NCBI RefSeq assembly: GCF_023101205.1
Contig: NZ_CP078078.1
Coordinates: 992,001 to 1,056,000 of the forward strand
Length of the DNA stretch: 64,000 nt
Direction: 5' to 3'
Source of the DNA: Microbacterium aurugineum
GTDB lineage: Bacteria; Actinomycetota; Actinomycetes; Actinomycetales; Microbacteriaceae
The stretch's first letter is position 1. Each line of letters starts with the position of its first letter. The notes beneath the pieces were generated by a model. The model ran no database searches and was not told the origin of the DNA. It was given only the letters and a program-made list of their open reading frames with translations. The translations under genes were made by a program, and so were the position numbers. Shown piece by piece: positions 39,062-48,954 of the stretch.

Positions 39062-40125
39062 CCGACTCCCCCCGCTTCCGCCCCGATGTCCCCGAGCTGC
39101 ACCGTCCGTATGCCGCGGACGAGAGCCGCTATCAGCAGTTCGCCTACCGCCAGGTCGGCACGTCCGGCCTGTATCTGCCCCCGATCTCGCTCGGGCTGTG
39201 GTGGAACTTCGGCGACAACATCCCGCTCGACAACCAACGCGCACTGCTGCGCCACGCGTTCGACCGCGGCATCACGCACTTCGATCTGGCGAACAACTAC
39301 GGCCCGCCCTACGGCTCGGCCGAGAAGAACTTCGGTCGCATCTTCGCGGAGGACTTCCGTCCGTACCGCAACGAGCTGATCATCTCGTCGAAGGCCGGCT
39401 GGGACATGTGGCCCGGCCCCTACGGCGACTTCGCGAGCCGCAAGTACATCCTCGCCAGCGCCGAGCAGTCGCTGACCCGCATGGGCCTCGACTACGTCGA
39501 CATCTTCTACTCCCACCGGGTCGACCCGGTCACCCCGATCGCCGAGACGATCGGAGCCCTCGACACCCTCGTGCGCCAGGGCAAGGCGCTCTATGTGGGC
39601 ATCTCGTCCTACAGCGCCGAGCGCACGGCCGAGGCCGTCGCGGTCGCGAAGGACCTCGGCACGCCGCTGGTCATCCACCAGCCCGCGTACTCGATCCTCA
39701 ACCGCTGGGTGGAAGACGGCCTGACCGACACCCTCGAGCAGTCGGGCCTGGGTGCGATCGCCTTCACGCCGCTGGCACAGGGGCTGTTGACCGACAAGTA
39801 CCTGGGGGACGGCACGGCGGAGCGTGCGCAGAAGCGCGGTTCGCTGCCGGACGGGCGCCTCACCGACGAGGCCGTGCAGACGCTGCGAGCGCTGAACGAG
39901 GTCGCGCAGGGGCGTGGTCAGTCCCTCGCCCAGCTCGCGCTGCAGTGGACGCTGCGCAACCCCGTCGTGGCTTCCGCCCTGATCGGCGCCTCGCGTCCCG
40001 AACAGCTCGACGAGAACATCGCCGCGGTGAACGGACCCGCCTTCCAGACGGAGGAGCTCGCCCGCATCGACGAGCTGGCCGGCGCGATCGACGTGAATCT
40101 GTGGGCGAAGTCCTCGGAACTGTGA
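39058..40125 (+). CDS. Aldo/keto reductase (YghZ-type, L-glyceraldehyde 3-phosphate reductase-like)
   Basis: A 355-aa AKR14-like reductase. Catalytic residues are in FDLANNYGPPYG (Asp, Tyr), SSKAGWDMWPG (Lys) and YSHRVDP (His). GPYG and WPGPYGD insertions are typical of the YghZ group, which reduces glyceraldehyde 3-phosphate and methylglyoxal. It starts at GTG 39058 inside the rsmA stop (GTGA overlap), and TAATCT (39046-39051), lying within the rsmA coding sequence, ends 6 nt before it and could give its own leaderless mRNA. It separates rsmA from ispE, which usually adjoin in actinobacteria. Confidence 0.92.
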   Translation: MTDSPRFRPDVPELHRPYAADESRYQQFAYRQVGTSGLYLPPISLGLWWNFGDNIPLDNQRALLRHAFDRGITHFDLANNYGPPYGSAEKNFGRIFAEDFRPYRNELIISSKAGWDMWPGPYGDFASRKYILASAEQSLTRMGLDYVDIFYSHRVDPVTPIAETIGALDTLVRQGKALYVGISSYSAERTAEAVAVAKDLGTPLVIHQPAYSILNRWVEDGLTDTLEQSGLGAIAFTPLAQGLLTDKYLGDGTAERAQKRGSLPDGRLTDEAVQTLRALNEVAQGRGQSLAQLALQWTLRNPVVASALIGASRPEQLDENIAAVNGPAFQTEELARIDELAGAIDVNLWAKSSEL

Positions 40126-40132
40126 TCCGCTC

Positions 40133-41065
40133 ATGAGCCTCGCCGCGTCCACCGACTCCGTGCACGTACGCGCACCGGGCAAGATCAATGTCTTCCTCGG
40201 GGTCGGCGGTCGGCACGACGACGGGTATCACGCGCTGGCGACGGTCTTCCAGGCGGTGTCCCTCTACGAAGACGTCATCGCGCGCCCCGCTGACGAGTTC
40301 TCGGTCACCGTCTCCGGGGTGGAGGATGTCGACTCGGTTCCGCTGGACGACCGCAACTTGGCGATGCGCGCGGCCAAGCTCCTCGCCGTCGCCGTGGATC
40401 ATCGAGGCGGCGTCGCCCTCGAGATCCGCAAGAGCGTGCCGGTCGCCGGCGGCATGGGCGGAGGCTCGGCGGATGCCGCTGCCGCCCTGGTCGCCTGCGA
40501 TGCGCTGTGGGGAACGGGGTTGTCACAGGCACGGCTGCACGACCTCGCCGCCCGTCTCGGCGCGGATGTGCCGTTCGCCCTGCACGGCGGCACCGCGGTC
40601 GGAACCGGGCGCGGCGACCAGTTGAACCCGGCACTCGCCCGCGGACGCTTCGACTGGATCCTGGTGCCCAGTGAGGAGGGCTTGTCGACGCCCGTCGTCT
40701 ACGGGCGCCTCGACCAGTTGCGCGAGGAGGAGGGCGCGCTCGCCGATGATCCGCCGCTGTCGCTCGACGTGCCGATCCCGGTCCTGCAGGCGCTCCGGTC
40801 GGGCGACCCGGGGCAGCTCGCCGCGTGTCTCGAGAACGATCTGCAGCCCGCAGCCCTCTCCGAGCGTCCCGATCTCGCCGACACGATCGCGCAGGGGGTC
40901 GCCGCCGGAGCATTGCAAGGCATCGTGTCCGGCTCGGGGCCGACCGTGGCACTCCTGTGCCCCGATCCGGAGACGGCCCAAGACGTGCAGTCCGCTCTGC
41001 GGGCGTCCGGATTCGATCCCCTGCACGTGCACGGCCCGGTTCCGGGCGCCCGCATCATCGGCTGA
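40133..41065 (+). CDS. ispE: 4-diphosphocytidyl-2-C-methyl-D-erythritol kinase
   Basis: A 310-aa GHMP kinase of the MEP isoprenoid pathway. It phosphorylates the 2-hydroxyl of CDP-ME. Motifs are RAPGKINVFLGVGGR, the ATP loop PVAGGMGGGSADAAAA and VSGSGPTVALL. ATG 40133 lies 7 nt after the previous stop with no clear Shine-Dalgarno, so translation is probably coupled to the aldo/keto reductase gene. Confidence 0.96.
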   Translation: MSLAASTDSVHVRAPGKINVFLGVGGRHDDGYHALATVFQAVSLYEDVIARPADEFSVTVSGVEDVDSVPLDDRNLAMRAAKLLAVAVDHRGGVALEIRKSVPVAGGMGGGSADAAAALVACDALWGTGLSQARLHDLAARLGADVPFALHGGTAVGTGRGDQLNPALARGRFDWILVPSEEGLSTPVVYGRLDQLREEEGALADDPPLSLDVPIPVLQALRSGDPGQLAACLENDLQPAALSERPDLADTIAQGVAAGALQGIVSGSGPTVALLCPDPETAQDVQSALRASGFDPLHVHGPVPGARIIG

Positions 41066-41152
41066 CCGACGGTGCCCGCGGACGACCGTCCTGCGTAGCG
41101 ACCGTGCTCGAAAGATGCACCTGCGCGCCCCGGCAGACATAATGAAGTGACG

Positions 41153-41168
41153 ATGTGACCGTGCACAC
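41153..41168. promoter_or_regulatory. Candidate LacI-type operator upstream of the lacI-family gene
   Basis: ATGTGA-CCGT-GCACAC resembles the strong operator at 42365-42380 in one half-site and spacing. It lies just downstream of a CATAAT -10-like box (41138-41143) in the leader of the regulator gene, consistent with autoregulation. Confidence 0.5.
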
Positions 41169-41183
41169 GCGAGGAGGCACCTG

Positions 41184-42197
41184 ATGTCCAGTGCAGCCGA
41201 GCGTGCGCGGCAGCCGAGCATCCGCGATGTCGCCCGCCTCGCCGGGGTGTCTCATCAGACGGTCTCCCGCGTCCTGAACGACCACCCGAGCATCCGCCCC
41301 GAGACGAAGGCCAAGGTCCTCGACGCGATCTCCGTGCTCGACTATCGGCCGAACCTCGCCGCCCGCGCTTTGGTGACCAGCAAGTCGAATGTGCTCGGGA
41401 TCCTGTCCGCGACGATCGGGGAGTTCGGGCCGACCTCCTCGATCGCGGGCATCGAGGATGCGGCGCGCGAGGAAGGCTACGCGGTCTCGACCCTCAACCT
41501 CCCGGCGACGACGCCGGAGGCGATCGGCAATGCGGTGCGCCAGCTGGCGCGCGAGCAGGTGGACGGCATCGTGGTGCTCGCCCCGCAGGTGCGCGTGTTC
41601 CATGTCCTCCGCGGCATGTCGGTCGACATGCCTTTCGTCACGCTGCAGACCGCGTCGGGTTCCGACGGGGTGAGCCTGTCGGCGGATCAGGTGGCGGGGG
41701 CCCGAGCGGCCACGGAGCATCTGATCTCCCTCGGCCACAGCGACATCCTGCACCTCGCAGGCCCGCAGGACTGGATCGAGGCGGAGTCGCGCATGCGCGG
41801 CTACCTCGACGGTCTGCGTGAGGCGGATCTGCCGACGTTCCCGCCGATCCGCGGGGACTGGACCGCCGACTTCGGGTACTTCGCAGGCAAGGAGCTCTCG
41901 CGACGGCGGGACTTCACGGCGGTGTTCGCCGCCAACGACCTGATGGCGATCGGGCTCATGCACGGCTTCCGCGACGCCGGACTCCGTGTGCCGCACGACG
42001 TGAGCGTGATCGGGTTCGACGACATCCCGGTCGCCGCGCATGTGGCTCCCACACTGAGCACGGTTCATCAGGACTTCCCCGAGCTGGGCCGGCGCGCCGT
42101 GCGGATCCTCCTCGCACAGATCCGCGGCGAGGAAGCCCCGGCGTTCGGCCCCTTGCAGACGGTCCTGCGCGCGCGCGAGTCCGCCGCCGCTCGCTGA
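41184..42197 (+). CDS. LacI-family transcriptional regulator
   Basis: A 337-aa repressor. Residues about 11-35 are the LacI helix-turn-helix ([22 protein letters not shown]), followed by the hinge [10 protein letters not shown] and a Peripla_BP_3-like ligand domain ([21 protein letters not shown]). A good AGGAGG precedes ATG 41184. It lies directly upstream of a ChvE-type monosaccharide importer and probably represses it, releasing DNA when it binds the sugar. Matching palindromes lie before both this gene and the transporter operon. Confidence 0.94.
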   Translation: MSSAAERARQPSIRDVARLAGVSHQTVSRVLNDHPSIRPETKAKVLDAISVLDYRPNLAARALVTSKSNVLGILSATIGEFGPTSSIAGIEDAAREEGYAVSTLNLPATTPEAIGNAVRQLAREQVDGIVVLAPQVRVFHVLRGMSVDMPFVTLQTASGSDGVSLSADQVAGARAATEHLISLGHSDILHLAGPQDWIEAESRMRGYLDGLREADLPTFPPIRGDWTADFGYFAGKELSRRRDFTAVFAANDLMAIGLMHGFRDAGLRVPHDVSVIGFDDIPVAAHVAPTLSTVHQDFPELGRRAVRILLAQIRGEEAPAFGPLQTVLRARESAAAR

Positions 42198-42327
42198 CGG
42201 GTTCGTACCGCGCTCCGCGCGACGTTCGAGATCATCGAATCCTTTCGATCCCTGGCCTCGCCTGGAGACGTGGGATCGCGTGGGTCGCGGTGGGGTCACG
42301 GTCGGTATCCGAAATGCCGGAGCGGAC

Positions 42328-42380
42328 TTGACAGCGCCTCGTCGTGAGTGGACGATGTATTTCAATGTGAACGGTCACAT
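42328..42380 (+). promoter_or_regulatory. Promoter and palindromic operator of the monosaccharide importer operon
   Basis: TTGACA (42328-42333), a 17-nt spacer and GACGAT (42351-42356) form a sigma-A-like promoter. ATGTGA-ACGG-TCACAT (42365-42380), a perfect 6+6 palindrome, covers the region just after the expected start of transcription. It resembles actinobacterial LacI-family operators, so the upstream repressor would block initiation or escape. Confidence 0.65.
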
Positions 42381-42411
42381 CGAAGGTGACCGCACGTCGC
42401 AAGGAAGATCC

Positions 42412-43980
42412 GTGAGCACCACAGCAACGTTGCCTACCGTGTCAGGCCCCATCCTGGAGATGCGCAGCATCACCAAGGAGTTCCCGGGCGTCAAGGCGCT
42501 CGCCGACGTCTCGATCACCGTCCGCGCCGGCGAGATCCACGCCATCTGCGGCGAGAACGGCGCGGGGAAGTCGACTCTGATGAAGGTCCTCTCCGGGGTG
42601 TACCCCTACGGGACCTACGAGGGGGAGATCCTGCTCTACGGCCAGGAGCAGAGGTTCAAGGACATCGTCGCCAGCGAGCAGGCCGGCATCGCGATCATCC
42701 ACCAGGAACTCGCGCTGATCCCCGAGCTGTCCGTCACCGAGAACATCTTCCTCGGCAACGAGATCCAGCGCGGCGGACGCATCGACTGGCAGGCCCAGAA
42801 AGAGCGCACGATCGAGCTGCTCGCGCGCGTGGGCCTGAACGAGGATCCGGATGCGCAGATCAAGACGCTCGGTGTCGGCAAGCAGCAGCTGATCGAGATC
42901 GCGAAGGCGCTCAACAAGGACGTCAAGCTGCTGATCCTCGACGAGCCGACCGCCGCCCTGAACGAGAACGACTCGCAGCACCTGCTCGACCTGATCCTCG
43001 GGCTCAAGGCCAAGGGCATCGCGTCGATCATGATCAGCCACAAGCTCAATGAGATCGAGCAGATCGCCGACGAGATCACGATCATCCGCGACGGTCGCAC
43101 GGTCGAGACGCTCGACATCTCCCGTGGCGAGATCAACGAGGACCGGATCATCCGCGGCATGGTCGGTCGGTCGTTGGAGAGCCGCTACCCGGATCGCACG
43201 CCCGAGATCGGCGAGGTGTTCTTCGAGGTCAAGGACTGGTGGGTGCAGCACCCGACCGTCCCGGAGCGCATGGTCGTGAAGGGGTCGAACATCACCGTCC
43301 GGCGCGGCGAGGTCGTCGGCATCGCGGGACTCATGGGCGCGGGGCGCACCGAGTTCGCGATGAGCCTGTTCGGCCGCTCCTACGGCACGTTCCTCTCGGG
43401 CACACTGATCAAGGACGGCCAGGAAGTCGTGCTGCCCGACGTGGCGTCGGCGATCAAGCACGGCCTCGCCTACGTGAGCGAGGACCGCAAGGTGCTCGGG
43501 CTCAACCTGCTCGACACGATCAAGAGGTCGGTGGTCGCCGCGAAGCTCTCGAAGATCGCCAAGCGCGGCGTCGTCGATGCGCGCGCCGAGTTCGCCGTGG
43601 CCGAGGACTATCGCAAGGCCCTTCGCATCAAGACCCCGTCGGTCGAAGAGGGCGTCGGCAAACTCTCCGGCGGCAATCAGCAGAAGGTCGTCCTGGCGAA
43701 GTGGATGTTCACCGACCCCGACCTGCTGATCCTCGACGAGCCCACCCGCGGTATCGACGTCGGCGCGAAGTACGAGATCTACGCGATCATCAACGAGCTC
43801 GCGGCGCAGGGCAAGGGCGTCATCGTCATCTCGAGCGAGCTTCCTGAGCTCCTGGGCATCTCCGACCGCATCTACACCGTCTTCGAAGGTCGGGTCACCG
43901 ACTGCATCCCAGCCGATCAGGCGACACCTGAGGACCTCATGCGCAGCATGACCTCCGCGACCCAGAAAGCAACCGCATGA
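42412..43980 (+). CDS. mmsA: Multiple-monosaccharide ABC transporter ATP-binding protein
   Basis: A 522-aa tandem CUT2 ATPase (GguA/MmsA/XylG type). Walker [10 protein letters not shown] is at about residues 47-55, and [13 protein letters not shown] is the first Walker B. The second half carries the degenerate [19 protein letters not shown] and [14 protein letters not shown] 42412 follows AAGGAAG at 42401-42407; an upstream ATG at 42357 would place the start before the operator, and one at 42280 before the promoter. It overlaps the permease gene by 4 nt (ATGA). Confidence 0.92.
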   Translation: MSTTATLPTVSGPILEMRSITKEFPGVKALADVSITVRAGEIHAICGENGAGKSTLMKVLSGVYPYGTYEGEILLYGQEQRFKDIVASEQAGIAIIHQELALIPELSVTENIFLGNEIQRGGRIDWQAQKERTIELLARVGLNEDPDAQIKTLGVGKQQLIEIAKALNKDVKLLILDEPTAALNENDSQHLLDLILGLKAKGIASIMISHKLNEIEQIADEITIIRDGRTVETLDISRGEINEDRIIRGMVGRSLESRYPDRTPEIGEVFFEVKDWWVQHPTVPERMVVKGSNITVRRGEVVGIAGLMGAGRTEFAMSLFGRSYGTFLSGTLIKDGQEVVLPDVASAIKHGLAYVSEDRKVLGLNLLDTIKRSVVAAKLSKIAKRGVVDARAEFAVAEDYRKALRIKTPSVEEGVGKLSGGNQQKVVLAKWMFTDPDLLILDEPTRGIDVGAKYEIYAIINELAAQGKGVIVISSELPELLGISDRIYTVFEGRVTDCIPADQATPEDLMRSMTSATQKATA

Positions 43981-45347
43981 CCACCGACACCACCGCAACG
44001 AAGCGCGGCTTCCACTTCAAGGACATCACGAAGATGTTCGGAGGCGGTCAGTCGACCCTCCGCCAGTTCGGCATCCTCGGCAGCCTCGTCGTCATCCTCG
44101 TCGTCTTCCAGGTGCTGACCTGGATCGTCAAGGGCACGGGCCTCACGCTGTCCTCGGGCAACCTGATCAACGTCGTCAACCAGTACTCGTACATCCTGAT
44201 CCTCGCGATCGGCATGGTGATGGTCATCATCATGGGCCACATCGACCTCTCGGTGGGGTCGGTGGCCGCGTTCACCGGCATCGTGGTCGCGAAGGCCATG
44301 GCCGACTGGAACCTCCCTTGGCCGCTCGGTGTGCTCCTCGGCCTCGGGGTCGGCGTGCTGGTCGGTGCCTGGCAGGGGTTCTGGGTCGCCTATGTCGGGG
44401 TGCCGGCGTTCATCGTGACGCTGGCGGGCATGCTGTTCTTCCGCGGTGCGAACCAGTGGGTCGGTGACTCGCAGTCCGTTCCCGTGCCGCAGGGCTTCAA
44501 GGTCATCGGTGCCGGCTACCTCCCCGAGCTGCCGTTCATCCCCGTGCCGTTCAACGTGTTCACCATGCTGCTCGCGCTGCTGGGCGTCGCATGGATCGTG
44601 TTCTGGGAGATCCGCACCCGGCGCGTGCAGCACAAGATGGGGGCCGAGACGGCGCCGCTGTGGGTGAGTGTCACCAAGGTCGTGCTCATCTCGGCCGTGA
44701 TCCTGATCGCGGGCTGGCTGTTCGCCACCGGGCGTGAGGGCACCAGCTTCCCGATCTCGGGCATCATCCTGCTCGCCCTGGTGATCCTCTACTCGTTCAT
44801 CACGAACAACACGGTCTTCGGTCGTCACATCTACGCGGTCGGTGGCAACCGGCAGGCCGCGCGCCTGTCGGGTGTGAAGGACCGCTGGGTCGACTTCTTC
44901 GTGATGATGAACATGTCGGTGCTCGCGTCGCTGGCCGGCATGATCTACGTCGCCAGGGCGACGGCCTCCGGTCCGCAGGACGGCAACGGCTGGGAGCTGG
45001 ATGCGATCGCCTCGGTCTTCATCGGTGGCGCGGCTGTCTCGGGCGGTATCGGAACCGTGATCGGGTCGATCATCGGTGGTCTCGTCATGGCGTTCCTGAA
45101 CAACGGCCTCGCCCTGCTCGGCGCCGGCGCCGACGTGGTGTCGATGATCAAGGGTCTGGTGCTCCTGTTCGCCGTCGGTGTCGACGTGTGGAACAAGCAG
45201 CAGGGTCGCCCGTCGATCATCGGCTTCCTGACGCGTCGATTCGGACGCAAGCAGGATCCGGCCACCGACACGTTCGATCCGACCAAGACGAACTATCCCA
45301 CCAGCCAGAAGTACGAAGCCCCCGCCGTCGACGAGACGCGCGGTTAG
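43977..45347 (+). CDS. mmsB: Multiple-monosaccharide ABC transporter permease
   Basis: A 456-aa CUT2 permease of the GguB/MmsB/XylH type, larger than RbsC and acting as the only permease in this system. It has a soluble N-terminal about 30 residues and about 11 hydrophobic segments, with the family region [21 protein letters not shown] and [16 protein letters not shown]. The C-terminal about 55 residues are hydrophilic. It starts in an ATGA overlap with mmsA. Confidence 0.92.
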   Translation: MTTDTTATKRGFHFKDITKMFGGGQSTLRQFGILGSLVVILVVFQVLTWIVKGTGLTLSSGNLINVVNQYSYILILAIGMVMVIIMGHIDLSVGSVAAFTGIVVAKAMADWNLPWPLGVLLGLGVGVLVGAWQGFWVAYVGVPAFIVTLAGMLFFRGANQWVGDSQSVPVPQGFKVIGAGYLPELPFIPVPFNVFTMLLALLGVAWIVFWEIRTRRVQHKMGAETAPLWVSVTKVVLISAVILIAGWLFATGREGTSFPISGIILLALVILYSFITNNTVFGRHIYAVGGNRQAARLSGVKDRWVDFFVMMNMSVLASLAGMIYVARATASGPQDGNGWELDAIASVFIGGAAVSGGIGTVIGSIIGGLVMAFLNNGLALLGAGADVVSMIKGLVLLFAVGVDVWNKQQGRPSIIGFLTRRFGRKQDPATDTFDPTKTNYPTSQKYEAPAVDETRG

Positions 45348-45408
45348 GAGAGGTCGCTTCGCGCGCGCTCGCGTGACACGACCTTCACACACCAGAGAAA
45401 GAGATCAC

Positions 45409-46524
45409 ATGAAGAAGATTCTTCTGTCGGCGACAGCGCTTGTCGTCGCGGGCGCCTTCGCCCTCACCGGCTGCTCCTCGGAGCGCGGCGGTGGCACGGA
45501 CTCGGGATCGGGGGACGAGGCCAAGGGTTTCGCCGCTGACGCCACGATCGGTGTCGCCCTTCCGGACAAGACCTCGGAGAACTGGGTCCTCGCCGGTCAG
45601 CTGTTCACGGACGGTCTCAAGAAGGCCGGCTTCAAGGCGGACGTGCAGTACGCGCCCGCCAGCAACACGGTCGCGGAGCAGCAGAACCAGATCCAGGCGA
45701 TGGTCACCGGTGGCGCCAAGGTCATCATCATCGGTGCGAAGGACGGCAAGCAGCTCGCCACGCAGGTCGAGGCCGCTCGTGACGCGGGCGTGACCGTCAT
45801 CGCCTATGACCGTCTGATCGAGAACACGGAGGCCGTCGACTACTACGTCGCGTTCGACAACTTCAAGGTCGGTCAGCTGCAGGGCCAGGCTCTGCTCGAT
45901 GGACTCGCCGAGCGTGCGGGACACGAGGCTCCGTACAACATCGAGCTGTTCTCGGGCTCGCCGGATGACGCGAACTCCGCTGTGTTCTTCAACGGCGCGA
46001 TGGACGTGCTCCAGCCGAAGATCGACGACGGCACGCTCAACGTCGTCTCCGGCCAGACCGAGATCGCCCAGACGGCGACCGAGGGCTGGAAGGCCGAGAA
46101 CGCCCAGCGTCGCATGGACTCGATCCTCACCTCGACGTACAGCTCCGAGACGCTCGACGGCGTCCTCTCGCCGAACGACACGCTCGCTCGCGCCATCATC
46201 ACCTCGGTGCAGCAAGCCGGAAAGCCGGTCCCGGTGGTCACGGGTCAGGACTCCGAGGTCGAGTCGGTGAAGTCGATCATGGAGGGCATCCAGTACTCCA
46301 CGATCAACAAGGACACCACGCTCCTCGTCGAGCAGTCGATCAAGATGGTCGGCCAGCTCCAGAAGGGTGAAGAGGTCGACGTCAACGACACCGAGCAGTA
46401 CGACAACGGCGTGAAGGTCGTTCCGGCTTACCTGCTCGACCCGATCATCGTGACCAAGGAGAACGCGGCAGAGGCATACGCCAACGTCCCGAGCCTCCTC
46501 GAGATCGTGAAGTCGTACCAGTAA
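45409..46524 (+). CDS. chvE: ChvE-type multiple-sugar-binding lipoprotein
   Basis: A 371-aa lipoprotein (LTGC lipobox, Cys22) with a periplasmic-binding-protein type 1 domain. Segments characteristic of ChvE are visible: VIAYDRLI, YYVAFDNFKVG, NIELFSGSPDDANS, VVTGQDSEVESVKSI, YSTINKDT and NGVKVVPAYLL. ChvE receptors bind several aldoses such as glucose, galactose, arabinose and xylose, but the exact set here is unknown. ATG 45409 follows AGAGAAAGAG. It is the last gene of the operon, ended by the hairpin at 46554-46587. Confidence 0.93.
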   Translation: MKKILLSATALVVAGAFALTGCSSERGGGTDSGSGDEAKGFAADATIGVALPDKTSENWVLAGQLFTDGLKKAGFKADVQYAPASNTVAEQQNQIQAMVTGGAKVIIIGAKDGKQLATQVEAARDAGVTVIAYDRLIENTEAVDYYVAFDNFKVGQLQGQALLDGLAERAGHEAPYNIELFSGSPDDANSAVFFNGAMDVLQPKIDDGTLNVVSGQTEIAQTATEGWKAENAQRRMDSILTSTYSSETLDGVLSPNDTLARAIITSVQQAGKPVPVVTGQDSEVESVKSIMEGIQYSTINKDTTLLVEQSIKMVGQLQKGEEVDVNDTEQYDNGVKVVPAYLLDPIIVTKENAAEAYANVPSLLEIVKSYQ

Positions 46525-46553
46525 CTCGCACGGCACACATCCTCACGGATACG

Positions 46554-46587
46554 CGAACCGTCCGGGCCCTCGGGTCCGGGCGGTTCG
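46554..46587 (+). terminator. Rho-independent-like terminator after chvE
   Basis: CGAACCGTCCGGGCCC (46554-46569) pairs with GGGTCCGGGCGGTTCG (46572-46587) in a 16-bp stem with two G-T pairs and a 2-nt loop, followed by TCGTTC. It closes the importer operon and lies ahead of the convergent HNH gene. Confidence 0.8.
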
Positions 46588-46619
46588 TCGTTCAACCGGT
46601 GCACATGCCCGGGAGGCGC

Positions 46620-47933
46620 TCAGAACGGTGCGGTCACCGGATCGGCACTCGTGAAGGTCACCGTGTTCTGCGGAGGCGGCCGGTCGATGTACGTGCGACC
46701 GGTCGGGCTCGTCCACTCCAGCACGCCGCCCGAGGTCTGGTCGACGTGCCAGGGGGAGTGGTGTTTGAGCATGTGATGTCGTCGGCAGAAGGCGGCAAGG
46801 TTTCCGTGGGCGGTCGCCCCTCCGGTCGAGGCCGCATGATTGTGGTCGAGGTCGCACTTGCGCGCCGTGATCCCGCATCCGGGAAACCGGCACCGCTGGT
46901 CCCGCGCGCGGAGATGCCGCCGGAGATGCTCACTCGGGCGGTAGCGGTCGACAGCGAGCATTTCGCCAGAGATCGGATGCGTCAGCACGCGGTCCCAGCC
47001 GGTCGCGGAACCTGCCAGCGTGCGAGCGGTCGTGACGTCGATGGGGATCGTTCCGTCGAGCTCGGCCGGTGATGAGGTCGTCGGAGCGTCATCGTCCATC
47101 AGAGTGAGCACCGGCACCGTGACCTCGACGCGGGCGCGGACCTCGCCCAGCAGGCTGTCCGCCGTGTCATGGCCCGCGGGGGATCCTGTGAGAACGAGGT
47201 CGGCGAGCAGATCGGCGCGCAACTGATCGACCGTGCGGTCGTCGGCGGGGAGTCCGGCGGCCGAAGCGTCCTGTGCCGCTCGCGCGTTCTCCTCTTTCAC
47301 CGCATGCGCCATCTGCGACAGCCGGTCGAGCATGCCGTGCAGGAGGACCGCGGGTCCGCGCGCCCCCAGCTCGGCCATCCCGTCGTCAAGGTCCTTCACC
47401 CACACGCGGCGCAGCTCGTGGGCATCGCGATGCCGCTCGGTGAGACTGCGCTCCTGGAACCGCTCGGCAAGACGCCGCACGATGCGCCGAAGCCGATTCG
47501 GGGATTCCGTCACGGCGACCTCCACGGCCTCCGCGGCGTAGGCGGCGCGATCCGCAGCCTCGTCGAGATGCGCGCCCGCCTCGACGATGACCCGGGAGTG
47601 CGCGGCACTGATGCGCCCTTCGCCCTGCGCCTCCCATACCGCCGGGAATCGGTCGACGAGCCACGAGGCCTCGGCCATCTTGCGCTCGATCGTGCGGTCG
47701 CTCAGGTGCTGCGCAGCGCCGATCTCGGCAGCGACCGTGCGGATCGCCATGTCGCCGTGATCGGGGTGGGCGGCGCCGCGGGCGATGTCGACGGCCAGGC
47801 GTCCGGCCATCGCGAGCATGCCGTCGCGGGCCGCCTGCATGCTGCTCAGCGTGCTCTCCGCGGCCTCGAGCGACGCGACCAGATCGGCGAGCATCGCCAT
47901 CTGGGAATCGGTCGCGTCGAGCAGTGCGGTCAT
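46620..47933 (-). CDS. DUF222 / HNH endonuclease-signature protein (13E12-repeat family)
   Basis: A 437-aa protein. Residues about 1-320 are the DUF222 domain with helical SDRTIERKMAEASWL and ISAAHSRVIVEAG segments. A C-terminal HNH nuclease signature follows: CRFPGC, CDLDHNH and FCRRHHMLKH, with the zinc-type cysteines and catalytic histidine present. Such genes are multi-copy in actinobacteria and their function is not established. It is convergent to the sugar importer operon. No -10 at the 6-nt position was seen. Confidence 0.9.
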   Translation of the reverse strand: MTALLDATDSQMAMLADLVASLEAAESTLSSMQAARDGMLAMAGRLAVDIARGAAHPDHGDMAIRTVAAEIGAAQHLSDRTIERKMAEASWLVDRFPAVWEAQGEGRISAAHSRVIVEAGAHLDEAADRAAYAAEAVEVAVTESPNRLRRIVRRLAERFQERSLTERHRDAHELRRVWVKDLDDGMAELGARGPAVLLHGMLDRLSQMAHAVKEENARAAQDASAAGLPADDRTVDQLRADLLADLVLTGSPAGHDTADSLLGEVRARVEVTVPVLTLMDDDAPTTSSPAELDGTIPIDVTTARTLAGSATGWDRVLTHPISGEMLAVDRYRPSEHLRRHLRARDQRCRFPGCGITARKCDLDHNHAASTGGATAHGNLAAFCRRHHMLKHHSPWHVDQTSGGVLEWTSPTGRTYIDRPPPQNTVTFTSADPVTAPF

Positions 47934-48035
47934 GACTTCAGTCCATCACCGACCACTGACATTCGAAGATGCATCCGATCAAAATTCACGTCTCCGGGGT
48001 CACGAAACGGTGACGAACGCGATCAACGGGCGGTG

Positions 48036-48884
48036 CTAGTCCCAGATCGGATCGTCGGGGTCGGGGGAGTCCGTGCCGTCGGCGTCGGTCATGATGCGCG
48101 CGCCGGCGATCCACGAGGTCAGTGCGTCGCCGTGGAGCGTATGAGGGTGCGGCACGCCGAGGAGGTCGGGGTTCGTCGCGACGGCGAGCGGCTCATCGCT
48201 CGCGAAGACGACGACGTTGCCGAGCGGGCCTTCGTCATCGTTCGGTTCTGCGTCGAGGACGACGGCGACATGGTCGAACACCGTGCGCAGGGTGGCTGAC
48301 TGTCGCCGTGAGTACTCGAAGGGATGTCCGTCGAGCAGGTTGACCGCCACGACTCCCCCCGCTGCGGAGCGCGCGGCGACACGGCGATAGAACTCCTGGC
48401 TGGCCACGCGATGCCGGATGACGGCGGCATCCCAGAGATCGACGACCGTGAACCGCGCACCCATCCACTCGCCGGCAAGCTCCGCGTCCGCGACCGCGCG
48501 CGCATCACCGAAGATGACGCGCAGATCGGTGCCCGGAGACAGCGGCAGCGCGGCGATCACCGCCTCGTAGAGAGTGGGCTCGAACTCGACCACGAGCTGC
48601 GGCGATCCGGCGCGCGTGGCCTCGACGTAGCGTGCCAGCGTGAGGGCACCGGCTCCCAGGTGCACGGTGAACAGCGGCGCACCGGGCTCAGCGGCAGCAT
48701 CCATCACTCTGGCGATGTGCTGCGTGTAGTCGTATTCGAGATCGGTGGGGTCGGTCATCGAGACGACGGACTGCGGGATTCCGTCGACGCTGAGTTCGTA
48801 GCGACCGGGCCGCCTTCTCGACTGCACCAGCTTCGCCTTGCGATCCTCGAGCAGAAGGGAGAACACCCGGCGACTCTTCGGCAC
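48036..48884 (-). CDS. Spermidine-synthase-like SAM-binding protein
   Basis: A 282-aa protein with a polyamine-synthase (PABS) like fold: DLEYDYTQHIARVMDA, LHLGAGALTLARY in the position of the SAM/dcSAM glycine loop, VVEFEPTLYEAV and VVDLWDAAV. The acidic residues that bind putrescine in true spermidine synthases are not obvious, so it may be a methyltransferase-like relative rather than a polyamine enzyme. The start is GTG 48884; TAAGAT (complement of 48891-48896) ends 6 nt before it. Confidence 0.82.
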   Translation of the reverse strand: MPKSRRVFSLLLEDRKAKLVQSRRRPGRYELSVDGIPQSVVSMTDPTDLEYDYTQHIARVMDAAAEPGAPLFTVHLGAGALTLARYVEATRAGSPQLVVEFEPTLYEAVIAALPLSPGTDLRVIFGDARAVADAELAGEWMGARFTVVDLWDAAVIRHRVASQEFYRRVAARSAAGGVVAVNLLDGHPFEYSRRQSATLRTVFDHVAVVLDAEPNDDEGPLGNVVVFASDEPLAVATNPDLLGVPHPHTLHGDALTSWIAGARIMTDADGTDSPDPDDPIWD

Positions 48885-48954
48885 CCGTCGATCTTAGAGC
48901 GCGGGGAGCCGGTCGGAGAACACGCCGACCGCGCGCGACTACCCTGGAAGGAAC

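Noticed and set aside
46620..47933. HNH/DUF222 gene as evidence of an intein, homing intron or prophage
   Set aside because: It stands alone with ordinary base composition, no flanking repeats and no phage genes; such genes are routine multi-copy features of actinobacterial chromosomes.
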